64,000 nt of DNA from Leucobacter chromiiresistens. Lineage in GTDB: Bacteria > Actinomycetota > Actinomycetes > Actinomycetales > Microbacteriaceae. Below are positions 28,380 to 35,897 of the stretch, piece after piece. Position numbers and translations under genes: made by a program. Position 1 is the stretch's first letter; every line of letters begins with the position of its first letter. Under the pieces are notes generated by a model. That model saw nothing but the letters and a program-made list of their open reading frames with translations, was not told the origin of the DNA and did not search any database. The DNA is taken from NCBI RefSeq assembly GCF_900102345.1, contig NZ_FNKB01000002.1, forward strand, positions 248,001-312,000, written 5' to 3'.

Positions 28380-28968
28380 CGTCTCGAACGTCCATGCGGT
28401 ACAGGATCATTCTCTGGACATCAACGGCGAGGTCTTCTTCTGCTTCTTTCAAGCGTTCTTCGAAGGATTCAGTTTCTTCGTTCAGCTCAGCGGCCAGCTT
28501 GATCTTGCGTCGAAGCTTAGACGTCTGCAGGAAGTCGGACCACCAACGGAAGAGTGCGGTGATGCGCGAGGTCGCGAGCGCTCCGGCCGCGGTCTCCTCG
28601 TCCTGCATGGCGGATTTGAAGTCGGCTTGAAAAGGCACCGCGGGTGCAACGAACCAGCGCGCAGTGTTCGACACGTTCACCGTTCGCACTTCATCCTTGC
28701 CTTCGGCGATCTTCACGTGCCCGAACGGGGTGTCGATCGGTAGCGCGATCGCGACGGGTGGCACGCCGAGCGCCCAAGACAGGGTGATGAGTTCGTCTAC
28801 AGTGAGATCCTTCTTTCGCCCTGTCTCGATATTCGCGATGACGCCCTTCGAGATAGCCCCCAAGGTTCGCTCGCTGAGCTCGGCCGCGCTCATCCCATTC
28901 ATCTGGCGGTAGAAGGCGATGCGCTTGCCGATGTTCTGACTGGGGCGTTCTATCTGCATATGGAGCAT
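28372..28968 (-). CDS. XRE-family repressor of the element
   Basis: A 198-aa protein with an N-terminal HTH (residues about 14-66, RIAFYRQMNGMSAAELSERT) and a charged coiled-coil C-terminus (ETESFEERLKEAEEDL). It is the first gene of the leftward operon with the integrase and is divergent from the excisionase-like gene, the usual place of the master repressor of phage-like islands (Stl or CI-like role). An ATG three codons later (28959) is also possible; neither has a clear ribosome site. Confidence 0.8.
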   Translation of the reverse strand: MLHMQIERPSQNIGKRIAFYRQMNGMSAAELSERTLGAISKGVIANIETGRKKDLTVDELITLSWALGVPPVAIALPIDTPFGHVKIAEGKDEVRTVNVSNTARWFVAPAVPFQADFKSAMQDEETAAGALATSRITALFRWWSDFLQTSKLRRKIKLAAELNEETESFEERLKEAEEDLAVDVQRMILYRMDVRDDG

Positions 28969-29077
28969 TCTATGTGGAAATCACCGCGACGCGCCGTAAA
29001 CGAAGCCTGCGCTGCCAAATCGAATAAGGCATTGTAGTTATTGCAACAGTGAGTTCGTTTCGAGAAAGGAGGAGCAC

Positions 29078-29311
29078 ATGTCCACCGCAATTGCGCCCGA
29101 AGCCCCGTTGCAACTTGAGGGGTACATGAGCCCGAAAGCAGTCGCCGCGAGAATTCCCGGCATGACGACTGGAAACCTTGCCCAACTCCGATTCAAAGGC
29201 GAGGGTCCGCGGTACATGAAGCCGAGCGCGAAAGTCGTTGTCTACGATTGGGCCGATGTCGTCGCTTGGTTGGAATCGACTAAGCGCGATGGCACCGCGG
29301 AGGTTCCTTAG
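29078..29311 (+). CDS. Excisionase-like winged HTH protein
   Basis: A 77-aa DNA-binding protein of the MerR/excisionase type. The segment MSPKAVAARIPGMTTGNLAQ is the helix-turn-helix, and YDWADVVAWLES is the typical recognition-wing end of AlpA/Xis proteins. AAAGGAGG precedes the ATG. As first gene of the rightward operon it may act as excisionase or activator. Its stop overlaps the next gene's GTG by one base. Confidence 0.75.
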   Translation: MSTAIAPEAPLQLEGYMSPKAVAARIPGMTTGNLAQLRFKGEGPRYMKPSAKVVVYDWADVVAWLESTKRDGTAEVP

Positions 29312-29934
29312 TGGCACCCCCCGGCCCCGATCCCGGCACTCCGCCCCGTGATGCTTCGCGCTCATGGGAAGGCCTTACGGCAGGAGCGACGATTCGGCGA
29401 GCTTTCGAACAGACTGCGGAGTTGATGCTTCAGAAGAGCGATGACTTCTGCATCTTCGAAGCCGGCACGAACTTCAAGTTCAAAGTGAAACGCGAAACAC
29501 TGCGAGACATGCTGACCCGCGTCACCACGAGAACAGATCCAACCGAATCCGTGTCACATCCGGAGTTCGCGAGGCCCGTCCCGATCCAGCAAGGCGAACT
29601 CAGGTTCATCGCTCGCGACGCGACTTCGAACAAGCTCCAGCGAGAGACGCTCCGAGCAATAGAGACGCTCTTCCCAGAGATGCATCCCAACCCAACAAAG
29701 GCTGCAGCGATGCGAAGTTGCTTACGAGGTAGCGGCCCCTTCATCGTCTCAACAGACAATCGACAGAGGCTCTACGGAGTAGCGGACGCAAACGCACTCC
29801 GAGCGATGATCCAAGGCCTCGAACCGAAGATTAGCCGGAGACGAGAACTCTGGCTCCAGATCCCAACCCAGAAGAAAACCCCCACCGAGATTGCGACCAA
29901 ACAATCTCTCGGCGGGGGTCACACGAAGCCCTAG
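29311..29934 (+). CDS. Element protein of unknown function
   Basis: 207 aa, GTG start overlapping the stop of the excisionase-like gene. No family recognised; it is charged, with an F-rich segment (DDFCIFEAGTNFKFKVKRET) and a basic C-terminus. It contains a TTA codon at 29722-29724, rare in this GC-rich genome. The last 18 codons lie in a strong hairpin (29879-29917), so its 3' end may double as an attenuator before the next gene. Confidence 0.6.
   Translation: MAPPGPDPGTPPRDASRSWEGLTAGATIRRAFEQTAELMLQKSDDFCIFEAGTNFKFKVKRETLRDMLTRVTTRTDPTESVSHPEFARPVPIQQGELRFIARDATSNKLQRETLRAIETLFPEMHPNPTKAAAMRSCLRGSGPFIVSTDNRQRLYGVADANALRAMIQGLEPKISRRRELWLQIPTQKKTPTEIATKQSLGGGHTKP
29879..29917 (+). terminator. 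Hairpin overlapping the end of the preceding gene
   Basis: CCCCCACCGAG..ATTG (29879-29893) pairs with CAATCTCTCGGCGGGGG (29901-29917) with a small bulge. No T tract follows, so it may be an attenuator or a processing site rather than a full terminator. Confidence 0.5.
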
Positions 29935-29949
29935 AAAGGGGAACGCAGT

Positions 29950-30243
29950 ATGTCTATTATGGCACGCCTGCCACAGGCGAACAACTCACCTTGCAAGATC
30001 CAGGGATGCCAGCTCGACGCCCACGACGAGGCGGCACCGACGCTTCACACGGGCGTCACGAAGTACACGGACGCCTGGTCTGTGACCGCGATGTTCGATG
30101 AGGCAGACGGCCGGTGGGAAGTCGACGCCGTCTCGACCTACCGCCGCGACCTCACTCTTGCGGAAGCACGAGCGTTCGCAGAGGCAATCATCATGGTCAC
30201 GTCGTGGTGCGAAATCGTCAGCACGAAGGCGGTGGCAGCATGA
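29950..30243 (+). CDS. Small element protein, unknown
   Basis: 97 aa, GAAAGGGG about nine bases before the ATG. A CxxxxC (CKIQGC) near residue 15 is followed by a mixed alpha/beta sequence with a W-rich strand and an Ala-rich helix (LTLAEARAFAEAI). No family recognised. The stop overlaps the next start (ATGA). Confidence 0.6.
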   Translation: MSIMARLPQANNSPCKIQGCQLDAHDEAAPTLHTGVTKYTDAWSVTAMFDEADGRWEVDAVSTYRRDLTLAEARAFAEAIIMVTSWCEIVSTKAVAA

Positions 30244-30830
30244 GCGCGGCAATGGATACCCGACTCATTGAAGATCGGATCATGAAGGGCTCGCCGTTCA
30301 TTCAGGCGACCTACCTCCGCAGAGCGCTTCGGGAGTTTTGCCGTAAAAACTCTCTCCCGTGGGAAGAGACGGTCACCGAGCGCCGCAATAGCGCGGGGAA
30401 GAAGATCGGCCCGGAGATGACGATCAGCCCTGCATCGGCCACGCTGATGCTCGAAGCCGCAGACCGCATCGACCGCACGCTGACACGGTATCTGGATCAC
30501 TTGATTCCGACCCCGGAGCATGTGTTCGAACCGTTTGAACCCCAGCCGTGTCCCGTCTACGACTGGTGCGATGCGAACGACAACCCATCCCACGTTGAGG
30601 ACGGCTTTCACATGGAAGCAGGCGTCACGGACGATGAGCCGGGTCACCTCTGCACTGACCATGTTGTTGAGGATGGCGTGGTCAAGCTCGACATCTCCGA
30701 CTCAATCTCGTGGCAGATCGATGCAGACGAGTCTCGCGAGTTCTTCCAGACGCTCCGTGGGGCGATCGACACCGCCGAGGCGAAGTTCGATGAGTTTAAA
30801 GCCCGCGTGAAGGCGGGGGAGGGGCAGTGA
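30240..30830 (+). CDS. Element protein with CxxxWC-type motif, DUF6907-like
   Basis: 196 aa. The centre has CPVYDWCDANDNPSHVEDGF followed by GHLCTDHV, a Cys/His pattern that resembles DUF6907-type actinobacterial phage and plasmid proteins and could bind zinc. A helical tail follows. Coupled to both neighbours by overlapping stop and start codons. Role unknown. Confidence 0.6.
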   Translation: MSAAMDTRLIEDRIMKGSPFIQATYLRRALREFCRKNSLPWEETVTERRNSAGKKIGPEMTISPASATLMLEAADRIDRTLTRYLDHLIPTPEHVFEPFEPQPCPVYDWCDANDNPSHVEDGFHMEAGVTDDEPGHLCTDHVVEDGVVKLDISDSISWQIDADESREFFQTLRGAIDTAEAKFDEFKARVKAGEGQ

Positions 30831-31039
30831 TGAGCGGGTCAGCGCCCGATGCGGCCGTCGCTCTACGGGGTCTTCGCGAGGCCGCGGGTATGTCGGTCGC
30901 GCAACTCTCGGCTGTGTCAGATGTGTCAGTGCCATTCATTCGCGTCATCGAGTCGGGAGGGCTCACTCCTACGCACGGTGTTATCGCTCGGATGGCCGCG
31001 GCGATTGTCCGTTTCATGATGGAAGGAAACCGCGCATGA
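30830..31039 (+). CDS. Mini XRE-family HTH protein (first of two)
   Basis: 69 aa, little more than one HTH (LREAAGMSVAQLSAVSDVSV, then FIRVIESGG). The ATG at 30830 shares one base with the preceding stop (TGATG); a GTG three bases earlier is an alternative start. The stop overlaps the next start. Its sequence is related to the protein encoded directly downstream. Confidence 0.7.
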   Translation: MSGSAPDAAVALRGLREAAGMSVAQLSAVSDVSVPFIRVIESGGLTPTHGVIARMAAAIVRFMMEGNRA

Positions 31040-31278
31040 CGCTCTCACTTTCTGGAGGCGACCTCCGCAATCAGCGTGAGCAAGCCGGCCTCGATGTGCG
31101 AGAGGTGGCCGACCTGACGGGCCTCCCTGCGGCGTTCATTGAACTGCTCGAATCCGGGAAGCACAGCGCCCCGACCTACGCCTACCGCGTGAAGAAGGCG
31201 ATCGCCACGTTTGCGACAGAAGGAGACGCAAGCGTTGACCAGAAGCGGGGTCACGATGACCCTTCGCCGGAGTCTTGA
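31036..31278 (+). CDS. Mini XRE-family HTH protein (second of two)
   Basis: 80 aa; HTH of residues 9-55 (LRNQREQAGLDVREVADLTG, then FIELLESGKH) aligns with the previous protein, so the pair looks like a tandem duplication or a heterodimer. The charged tail DQKRGHDDPSPES overlaps the start of the next gene. Likely regulators of the replication block. Confidence 0.7.
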   Translation: MTLSLSGGDLRNQREQAGLDVREVADLTGLPAAFIELLESGKHSAPTYAYRVKKAIATFATEGDASVDQKRGHDDPSPES

Positions 31279-31669
31279 CGAAGTAACCGAGAACACCCTC
31301 GAACAGTGGGCGGTGGCCCTCACAGCAGGCGAAATCAAGCTGTGGGAGCTACCGCCCTCTGTGTCTCAGCTGTACCTCTTCGGGCACATCGACGGTGCCA
31401 AATCTCGGCAAGCAGAAATCGACCAACTCACGCGGTCGTACGAACACAAGCTCGACACGGCATACATGCTCACCTTCACCCCGAAGGAGCAGCGCGAGGA
31501 GTATCAACGTCGCCTCGACAAGTACTTCCACGAACGGGACGCAGCCTTCTTCGCTGAACCCGCACAACTAACCGATTTGCACTCATTACGGGGCGGACAA
31601 GAACCGCCAGAAGCTGGAGTCGAAGATGCAAGCAACCCAACACCTGAGCGCGGTGACCGTGCCGCATAA
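31235..31669 (+). CDS. Element protein before the replication ATPase, unknown
   Basis: 144 aa from a TTG at 31235, preferred because AAGGAG lies nine bases upstream; an ATG at 31256 has no clear site. Charged and helical (FTPKEQREEYQRRLDKYFHE). It overlaps the previous gene by 44 bases and the ATPase gene by 44 bases, so the three are tightly coupled. It holds a TTA codon at 31586-31588. No family recognised. Confidence 0.6.
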   Translation: MTRSGVTMTLRRSLDEVTENTLEQWAVALTAGEIKLWELPPSVSQLYLFGHIDGAKSRQAEIDQLTRSYEHKLDTAYMLTFTPKEQREEYQRRLDKYFHERDAAFFAEPAQLTDLHSLRGGQEPPEAGVEDASNPTPERGDRAA

Positions 31670-32648
31670 ACCCGCAGGATTTACCCCCAACCTCTACTGC
31701 AACGTCCGAGAGCTCCTCGAGCGCGGGCCAGTCGAACCACCAGCTCCCGAGTACGGTTCTCGAACCGATGAAGTGGGGATCTTCTATAAGGGCATGGTGA
31801 ACTCCCTCATCGGTGACCCGGAGTCAGGCAAGACGTGGATCGCACTCACTGCGGCATCCGAAGTGTTGTTCACAGGTGGCAGCGTCCTGGTCGTTGACCT
31901 CGACCACAACGGGCCAGCAGCAACGGTGTCGCGTTTGCGGGCATTCGGGGTACCGGAATCCACGCTCATTGACCCCGAACGGTTTCGTTACACCGAGGCC
32001 GATGACAGCACCTCAATGGCCGGTGTGGTGGCGGACGCTCTGCAATGGCGTCCCGACTTCACCGTCATCGACTCCGTTGGCGAGCTGCTCCCGATGTACG
32101 GGGCCAACAGCAACTCAGCAGACGACTTCACGCGCGTCCACTCAGTAGCGATCAAACCGTTCGCGATCGCTGGTTCGTCGGTGGTCCTGATCGACCACCA
32201 GGCGAAGGGCAGCGACTCCCGCTCATTCGGGGCCACCGGGACGGCGGCGAAGAAGCGAGCGATCTCGGGAACGCTACTGCGCGTCACGATCGATGAGCCG
32301 TTCACTCCAGGCTCCGGGGGATCGGCAGAAATCACCCTCGTGAAAGACCGGCACGGCGGCCTCAGGGCACATTGCGCGAAGGACCGGGAACCACTCGTGG
32401 GCCGGTTCACGATGACAGACACCGAGGGAGCTCTCAATGCATGGATACGCCCTGCAGTCGACGGGGAACGGCCGAAGCAGAGCATCAAGGTCGACGGTGC
32501 TACGGGGGAGCAGTTGCTTGCCGCGTTGGACAAGCTCAACCCGCCGCCTTCGTCTGTTCGTGACATCAAAGTCCGCTGCACTTGGGGAACCGGCAAAGCA
32601 TCGGAAGCTTGGCGGATGTGGCAAGAGAGGGAAGGGGTAGCAGCATGA
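31626..32648 (+). CDS. RepA-like AAA/RecA-fold replication ATPase
   Basis: 340 aa with Walker A GDPESGKT at residues 63-70, VVDLDHNG at 89-96, Walker B FTVIDS at 145-150, and a sensor-like VVLIDHQ at 186-192. This is the hexameric helicase/RepA (AAA_25) type found in phages and plasmids. The C-terminal 70 residues look like a winged HTH-like tail. The iteron cluster that begins just after its stop supports a role in starting replication of the excised element. Confidence 0.8.
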   Translation: MQATQHLSAVTVPHKPAGFTPNLYCNVRELLERGPVEPPAPEYGSRTDEVGIFYKGMVNSLIGDPESGKTWIALTAASEVLFTGGSVLVVDLDHNGPAATVSRLRAFGVPESTLIDPERFRYTEADDSTSMAGVVADALQWRPDFTVIDSVGELLPMYGANSNSADDFTRVHSVAIKPFAIAGSSVVLIDHQAKGSDSRSFGATGTAAKKRAISGTLLRVTIDEPFTPGSGGSAEITLVKDRHGGLRAHCAKDREPLVGRFTMTDTEGALNAWIRPAVDGERPKQSIKVDGATGEQLLAALDKLNPPPSSVRDIKVRCTWGTGKASEAWRMWQEREGVAA

Positions 32649-33046
32649 CGCTTACAAATGAGTCTCTGTTCCCCGTTCCCCGATATAGGGGTGGGGAACA
32701 CGGGAACAGAGGAACAAGGAACGACCTCGGGAACACCCAAGATCGGCTCCACGAGAGTTCCGGGAACGTTCCGGGAGCAGAGGGAAACGTTCCTGTTCCC
32801 CGTTCCCCGACCCTATATCCGGGAACAGAGGAACGGGGAACACCCAGCACCCGACGCAAGCCCTACCGCGTGCAGGCCCGAGCAGCCGAATGGGGCAACG
32901 CAGACGGAACGAAAGACGACATCGTGAAGCTCTTCGGAGGTTCCCGCGCGTCAATCGCCGTCGACTACTCCGAAGTCCCACGACTCATCTCCGAGCTCGC
33001 ACGCCTGCTCCACGAGCACCAAGCACCCGAGGAGAGCAAGCGATGA
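32645..33046 (+). CDS. Possible protein overlapping the iteron region
   Basis: 133 aa; ATGA overlap with the ATPase gene. The first half is encoded by the iterons and is low in complexity (PVPRYRGGEHGNRGTRNDLG), so it may not be under protein-level selection. The C-terminal half (VKLFGGSRASIAVDYSEVPR) looks like an ordinary folded domain. An origin inside a rep-linked coding region is known from plasmids and phages such as lambda O. Confidence 0.5.
   Translation: MTLTNESLFPVPRYRGGEHGNRGTRNDLGNTQDRLHESSGNVPGAEGNVPVPRSPTLYPGTEERGTPSTRRKPYRVQARAAEWGNADGTKDDIVKLFGGSRASIAVDYSEVPRLISELARLLHEHQAPEESKR
32666..32843. other. Iteron cluster, putative replication origin
   Basis: Sixteen GGAAC/GTTCC pentamers in both orientations within about 178 bp, many extended to GGGGAAC or GTTCCCC. 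The 18-mer CTGTTCCCCGTTCCCCGA occurs exactly at 32666-32683 and 32793-32810. GATATAGG and CTATATCC near the two ends add an AT-rich inverted pair. Placed directly after the RepA-like gene, as expected of an origin recognised by it. Confidence 0.7.
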
Positions 33047-33321
33047 AGCGCTACCGCAACCACCGCTGCGAGCGGCGGCACAAGACCGAGCAGACCTTCC
33101 TCCGCTGCGCGTTTCCGACACTCGCCTGGGTCGAAGGGTCAGGACAGTACGCGGTCATCGCATGGTGCCGGACACCAACGATCACGCTCTGGTCGTCGGC
33201 GACCCTCGCTCAAGCCGCACTCACCGAGCTCAACGCACTCAGATGCGGCGGCCGCTGCACCCAACGCCACGAACTCGTACACATACACATCCACCCACCA
33301 GGAAAGGACAACGTTGCATGA
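33043..33321 (+). CDS. Small element protein, unknown
   Basis: 92 aa, ATGA overlap with the previous gene. Basic N-terminus (MKRYRNHRCERRHKTEQTF), central hydrophobic strands and a C-terminal CGGRCTQRHELVHIHIH with Cys and His. No family recognised. ATGA overlap with the next gene. Confidence 0.55.
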   Translation: MKRYRNHRCERRHKTEQTFLRCAFPTLAWVEGSGQYAVIAWCRTPTITLWSSATLAQAALTELNALRCGGRCTQRHELVHIHIHPPGKDNVA

Positions 33322-33554
33322 GCGCAGCGACCTTCAAGACCGAACGCCACTTCTACGAACGGAACGCGCAGGACGCGATCAGCGCAAACATTCGCTTCGC
33401 CGAAATCGCAGCACCGCACGGCGACACAGAACACGGCATCGCAATCATGCGCGGCGACAAGCCAAGTCTCATCCTTACCGAGCAGCAGGCCTTCCGTATC
33501 GCGAAAGACATCGCAGACCACCTCACCGAACTTCGGACCAAACAGGCCCGATAA
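33318..33554 (+). CDS. Small element protein, unknown
   Basis: 78 aa, last gene of the replication operon. A beta-rich middle and a helical end (QQAFRIAKDIADHLTELRTK). Unknown family. A Rho-independent terminator begins 29 bases after the stop, closing this operon. Confidence 0.6.
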   Translation: MSAATFKTERHFYERNAQDAISANIRFAEIAAPHGDTEHGIAIMRGDKPSLILTEQQAFRIAKDIADHLTELRTKQAR

Positions 33555-33583
33555 ACACCGCGGCAACACCGCCGCACAACATC

Positions 33584-33611
33584 AAGCCCCGAGCACAACG
33601 CCGGGGCTTTT
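33584..33611 (+). terminator. Terminator of the replication operon
   Basis: AAGCCCCG pairs with CGGGGCTT around a 10-base loop, followed by TTTTCT. Confidence 0.85.
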
Positions 33612-33648
33612 CTATTCCCACAAGGGGACACACGAGAGGAACAACACC

Positions 33649-34248
33649 ATGAGCATCAGCACCGGTATGAGCGTGAGCTTCCGCGCCGATGATGGCGTCA
33701 CCATCCACAACGACGAAAGCCCCGACCTCATCGAAGTCGCAGGGAAGATCAAGCAGCTCCGCGACACCGCGAAGCAGGCCAGCAAGACCTACAGCGCCGA
33801 ACTTCGCGAGATCCAGCAGGACCCCCAGCTCAGCGACCAGGGCCGCGCCGAACGCACCGCCGAGGTGGAGGCAGCCCACAAGGCTCAGCGCCGAACCGGG
33901 ATCAACACCGAGAACGACATCATCGAGAGCAAGGTCGCCGAACTCGAACGACGACTCGACGGCTTCGTCGGATACGGCAGCAGCGACATCATCGCGTACC
34001 GCGACGCCCAGGACCGGGCCGAAGCCGTCAGCGATGGAGACCGCGCACTCAAGCTCATGGAACGCGCACTGCGCAGCAACGACCGAACACTCGCACACGC
34101 ACTCTTCCGGACAGCAGTCGACAACCACTGGACCGAAGCACAGCGCGCATTCGCCAAAGAGAATCCCGCAGTCGCAGCACTCGTCGGCGACGTCGAAAAG
34201 CTGCGAGCACTACGAAACCAGTTCGGACGCGGACTCAACTACGCATAA
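33649..34248 (+). CDS. Coiled-coil element protein, unknown
   Basis: 199 aa; AGAGGA lies eight bases before the ATG. Helical and charged, with coiled-coil stretches at about 28-60 (KIKQLRDTAKQASKTYSAEL) and 85-100. It stands alone between two terminators, so it has its own transcription unit. GC-rich codons unlike the scaffold gene after it, suggesting a different origin. No named family. Confidence 0.6.
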   Translation: MSISTGMSVSFRADDGVTIHNDESPDLIEVAGKIKQLRDTAKQASKTYSAELREIQQDPQLSDQGRAERTAEVEAAHKAQRRTGINTENDIIESKVAELERRLDGFVGYGSSDIIAYRDAQDRAEAVSDGDRALKLMERALRSNDRTLAHALFRTAVDNHWTEAQRAFAKENPAVAALVGDVEKLRALRNQFGRGLNYA

Positions 34249-34264
34249 CGAGAACTGAACGAGC

Positions 34265-34354
34265 AGAGAGAGGTTGGTGGGCCAGGGGGAGTGGCCCCCA
34301 GCAGCCAAACAATAAGGCCTCCGGGGCTTGCCGACCTCTCTCTCCGGATTTTTT
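34265..34354 (+). ncRNA. Three-way-junction RNA ending in a terminator
   Basis: An outer stem AGAGAGAGGT (34265-34274) with ACCTCTCTCT (34334-34343), extended by three pairs, encloses a hairpin GGGCCA/TGGCCC (34279-34297) and a second arm around AAGGCCTCCGGGGCTT. Seven T follow. It is larger than a plain terminator needs to be and could be a small RNA released from the preceding message or a structured terminator only. Confidence 0.55.
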
Positions 34355-34426
34355 TCTTTCCCACCGCGGCTCTCGAAAACCCCACATTGAGACGCGTTGT
34401 GATTCATCGAGTGAAGGAGTAAAAGT

Positions 34427-34894
34427 ATGGCTGAGGAAGTTTCGTCGGTACCGTCGCCGGCAGATGTGGCGGCTCGGGTCGCTGAGAGGTCGTTTACGCA
34501 GGCTGAGGTGAACGAGATTGTGCAGAGTCGGCTGAAGAATATGAAGGCTGAGTATGAGCAGTTGCAGGCTCGGGTTGTTTCGGCTGAGGAGCTCGAGTCA
34601 CGCAATCAGTCGTTGACTTCGGAGTTGTCGTCGTTGCAGTTGGAGACTCTGCGGATGCGGGTTGCTTCGGAGTTCGGTATCAGCGCCGAGGATCGTGACA
34701 TTCTGCTCACGGCGACAGACGAGGACACGTTGCGGATGCAAGCAGAGCGGTTTGCGAGCTTCGGGCTGCCGCGTCTCGCTGGCGGTAATAGGGCACCCCG
34801 GGAGGGCCGCACGGTTGAGGCTCCGTCTGCGAGTGACGGAAGTATGGGTGCGTTCGTGAATGAGCTGTTCGGCAGCGACCCGATGTGGGACTAA
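34427..34894 (+). CDS. Phage scaffold-like protein
   Basis: 155 aa; AAGGAG lies eight bases before the ATG. Layout of phage capsid scaffolds: short N-terminus, long coiled coil at about residues 25-80 (KNMKAEYEQLQARVVSAEEL), a middle AEDRDILLTATDEDTLRMQA segment as in actinophage scaffolds, a disordered RAPREGRTVEAPS stretch and an acidic C-terminal end (NELFGSDPMWD). Codons are T-richer than in upstream genes. No major capsid gene follows, which is abnormal for a phage. Confidence 0.7.
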   Translation: MAEEVSSVPSPADVAARVAERSFTQAEVNEIVQSRLKNMKAEYEQLQARVVSAEELESRNQSLTSELSSLQLETLRMRVASEFGISAEDRDILLTATDEDTLRMQAERFASFGLPRLAGGNRAPREGRTVEAPSASDGSMGAFVNELFGSDPMWD

Positions 34895-34980
34895 GAAGGC
34901 AAGCACAGGGTGCGTTGAGAGGCGCGGGACGGGGAGCTTTCGTTCGCCCGATCGATGCCCCTCCTGGAAGAGCTATCGTT

Positions 34981-34993
34981 GGGGGGGGGGGGG
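34981..34993 (+). repeat. Poly-G tract of 13
   Basis: Thirteen consecutive G in the 239-bp gap between the scaffold-like gene and the next gene. A second such tract (14 G) is at 42542-42555. Tracts this long can slip during replication, but they may also be a sequencing or assembly artefact. Confidence 0.9.
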
Positions 34994-35133
34994 CACCTCG
35001 AATGGCTTGCTGTTCTTTCGGGCAGAAAAGCGTCGAACTGGCGTTCGAGGCATTCTCGAGATTTGCTCGAACATATGTGCGAAATGTGGGATAGTGGCTT
35101 TCCCGGCACCGCGAATGAGGAAGGCCAAAAGTC

Positions 35134-35427
35134 ATGAAAATGGACATCCAATTCAATGAGGATGCGTTGTCAAAGTTGCTTCAGTCGGAGAGGGCGCAGA
35201 GCGCGCTTCGAGGACTGCATGACAACGCGAACCGCATCTTTGCCGATGCGCTTCGCGACCGTGAGGGCAAGAGTGTCGATCAGATCAAGAGCGAGATTGA
35301 CCGGCGTATTCGTATTGAGAACGATGGCAATTTGGGTGAGCCGATCCTCACGAACATTGCCACGATCATTCACGATGGTCGAAAGGTCTGGATGGAGGCC
35401 GACGGCCGGGTGATGGCAGACGACTAG
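35134..35427 (+). CDS. Small element protein, unknown
   Basis: 97 aa; GAGGAAGG upstream of the ATG. The N-terminus (MKMDIQFNEDALSKLLQSER) resembles the one of the small gene after the tape measure gene (MKVKISEAALNKLVSKQTKQ). A helical middle is followed by a short beta end. A perfect terminator follows, so it is transcribed apart from the tail genes. Confidence 0.65.
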   Translation: MKMDIQFNEDALSKLLQSERAQSALRGLHDNANRIFADALRDREGKSVDQIKSEIDRRIRIENDGNLGEPILTNIATIIHDGRKVWMEADGRVMADD

Positions 35428-35463
35428 CGATCGATGTTGCGTCGGGTCGGACGCGCAACAATT

Positions 35464-35493
35464 AAGGGAGCCACAGTGTGGCTCCCTTTTTTT
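35464..35493 (+). terminator. Strong Rho-independent terminator
   Basis: AAGGGAGCCAC pairs perfectly with GTGGCTCCCTT around AGT, with seven T. Confidence 0.92.
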
Positions 35494-35516
35494 GTACCTA
35501 AATGAAGGGAGCCGAG

Positions 35517-35897
35517 ATGGCTCAGAGTAATGATGACGAACTGTTTGAGCAGATCGTCCGCGCCAATTTAGATCTCACGGCGAGCGGACCAGAAACGGTC
35601 ACGCTGCGGCGAGGTGATACTTGCGCGTCGATGCCCCGTGGGGAGTTCGAGCACTTCGGCACTGAGGTGGGAGAGGCGATCCTCCGCGGTGATGACTTCA
35701 TGGTGCCATGGACTGCGGTTGCGGGACAGCCGAAGCTAATGGCGTGGGCGATCGCGGAAGGCGCATATCGATGGGCGGTCCTGAGAGCGTTCCGCATGCC
35801 CCCATACGAGGCCCAGCAGCTATTGAAGCGCGCTTCGCAGTTCTTGTACTTCGCGGCGACGCTGCGACCTGAGGGAGAGGAGCGTTCCGATGGCTGA
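35517..35897 (+). CDS. Protein before the tape measure gene, unknown
   Basis: 126 aa from the ATG at 35517, which has AGGGAG six bases upstream (another ATG lies five codons earlier). Position just before a tape measure gene is normally held by tail assembly chaperones, but the sequence (TVTLRRGDTCASMPRGEFEH, then a helical AWAIAEGAYRWAVLRAFRMP) is not clearly of that family. It overlaps the tape measure gene by eight bases. Confidence 0.6.
   Translation: MAQSNDDELFEQIVRANLDLTASGPETVTLRRGDTCASMPRGEFEHFGTEVGEAILRGDDFMVPWTAVAGQPKLMAWAIAEGAYRWAVLRAFRMPPYEAQQLLKRASQFLYFAATLRPEGEERSDG

Noticed and set aside
34427..35897. Terminase small subunit or capsid gene between scaffold and tape measure
   Set aside because: The only frames there encode proteins of 97 and 126 aa without HTH or capsid-like features.
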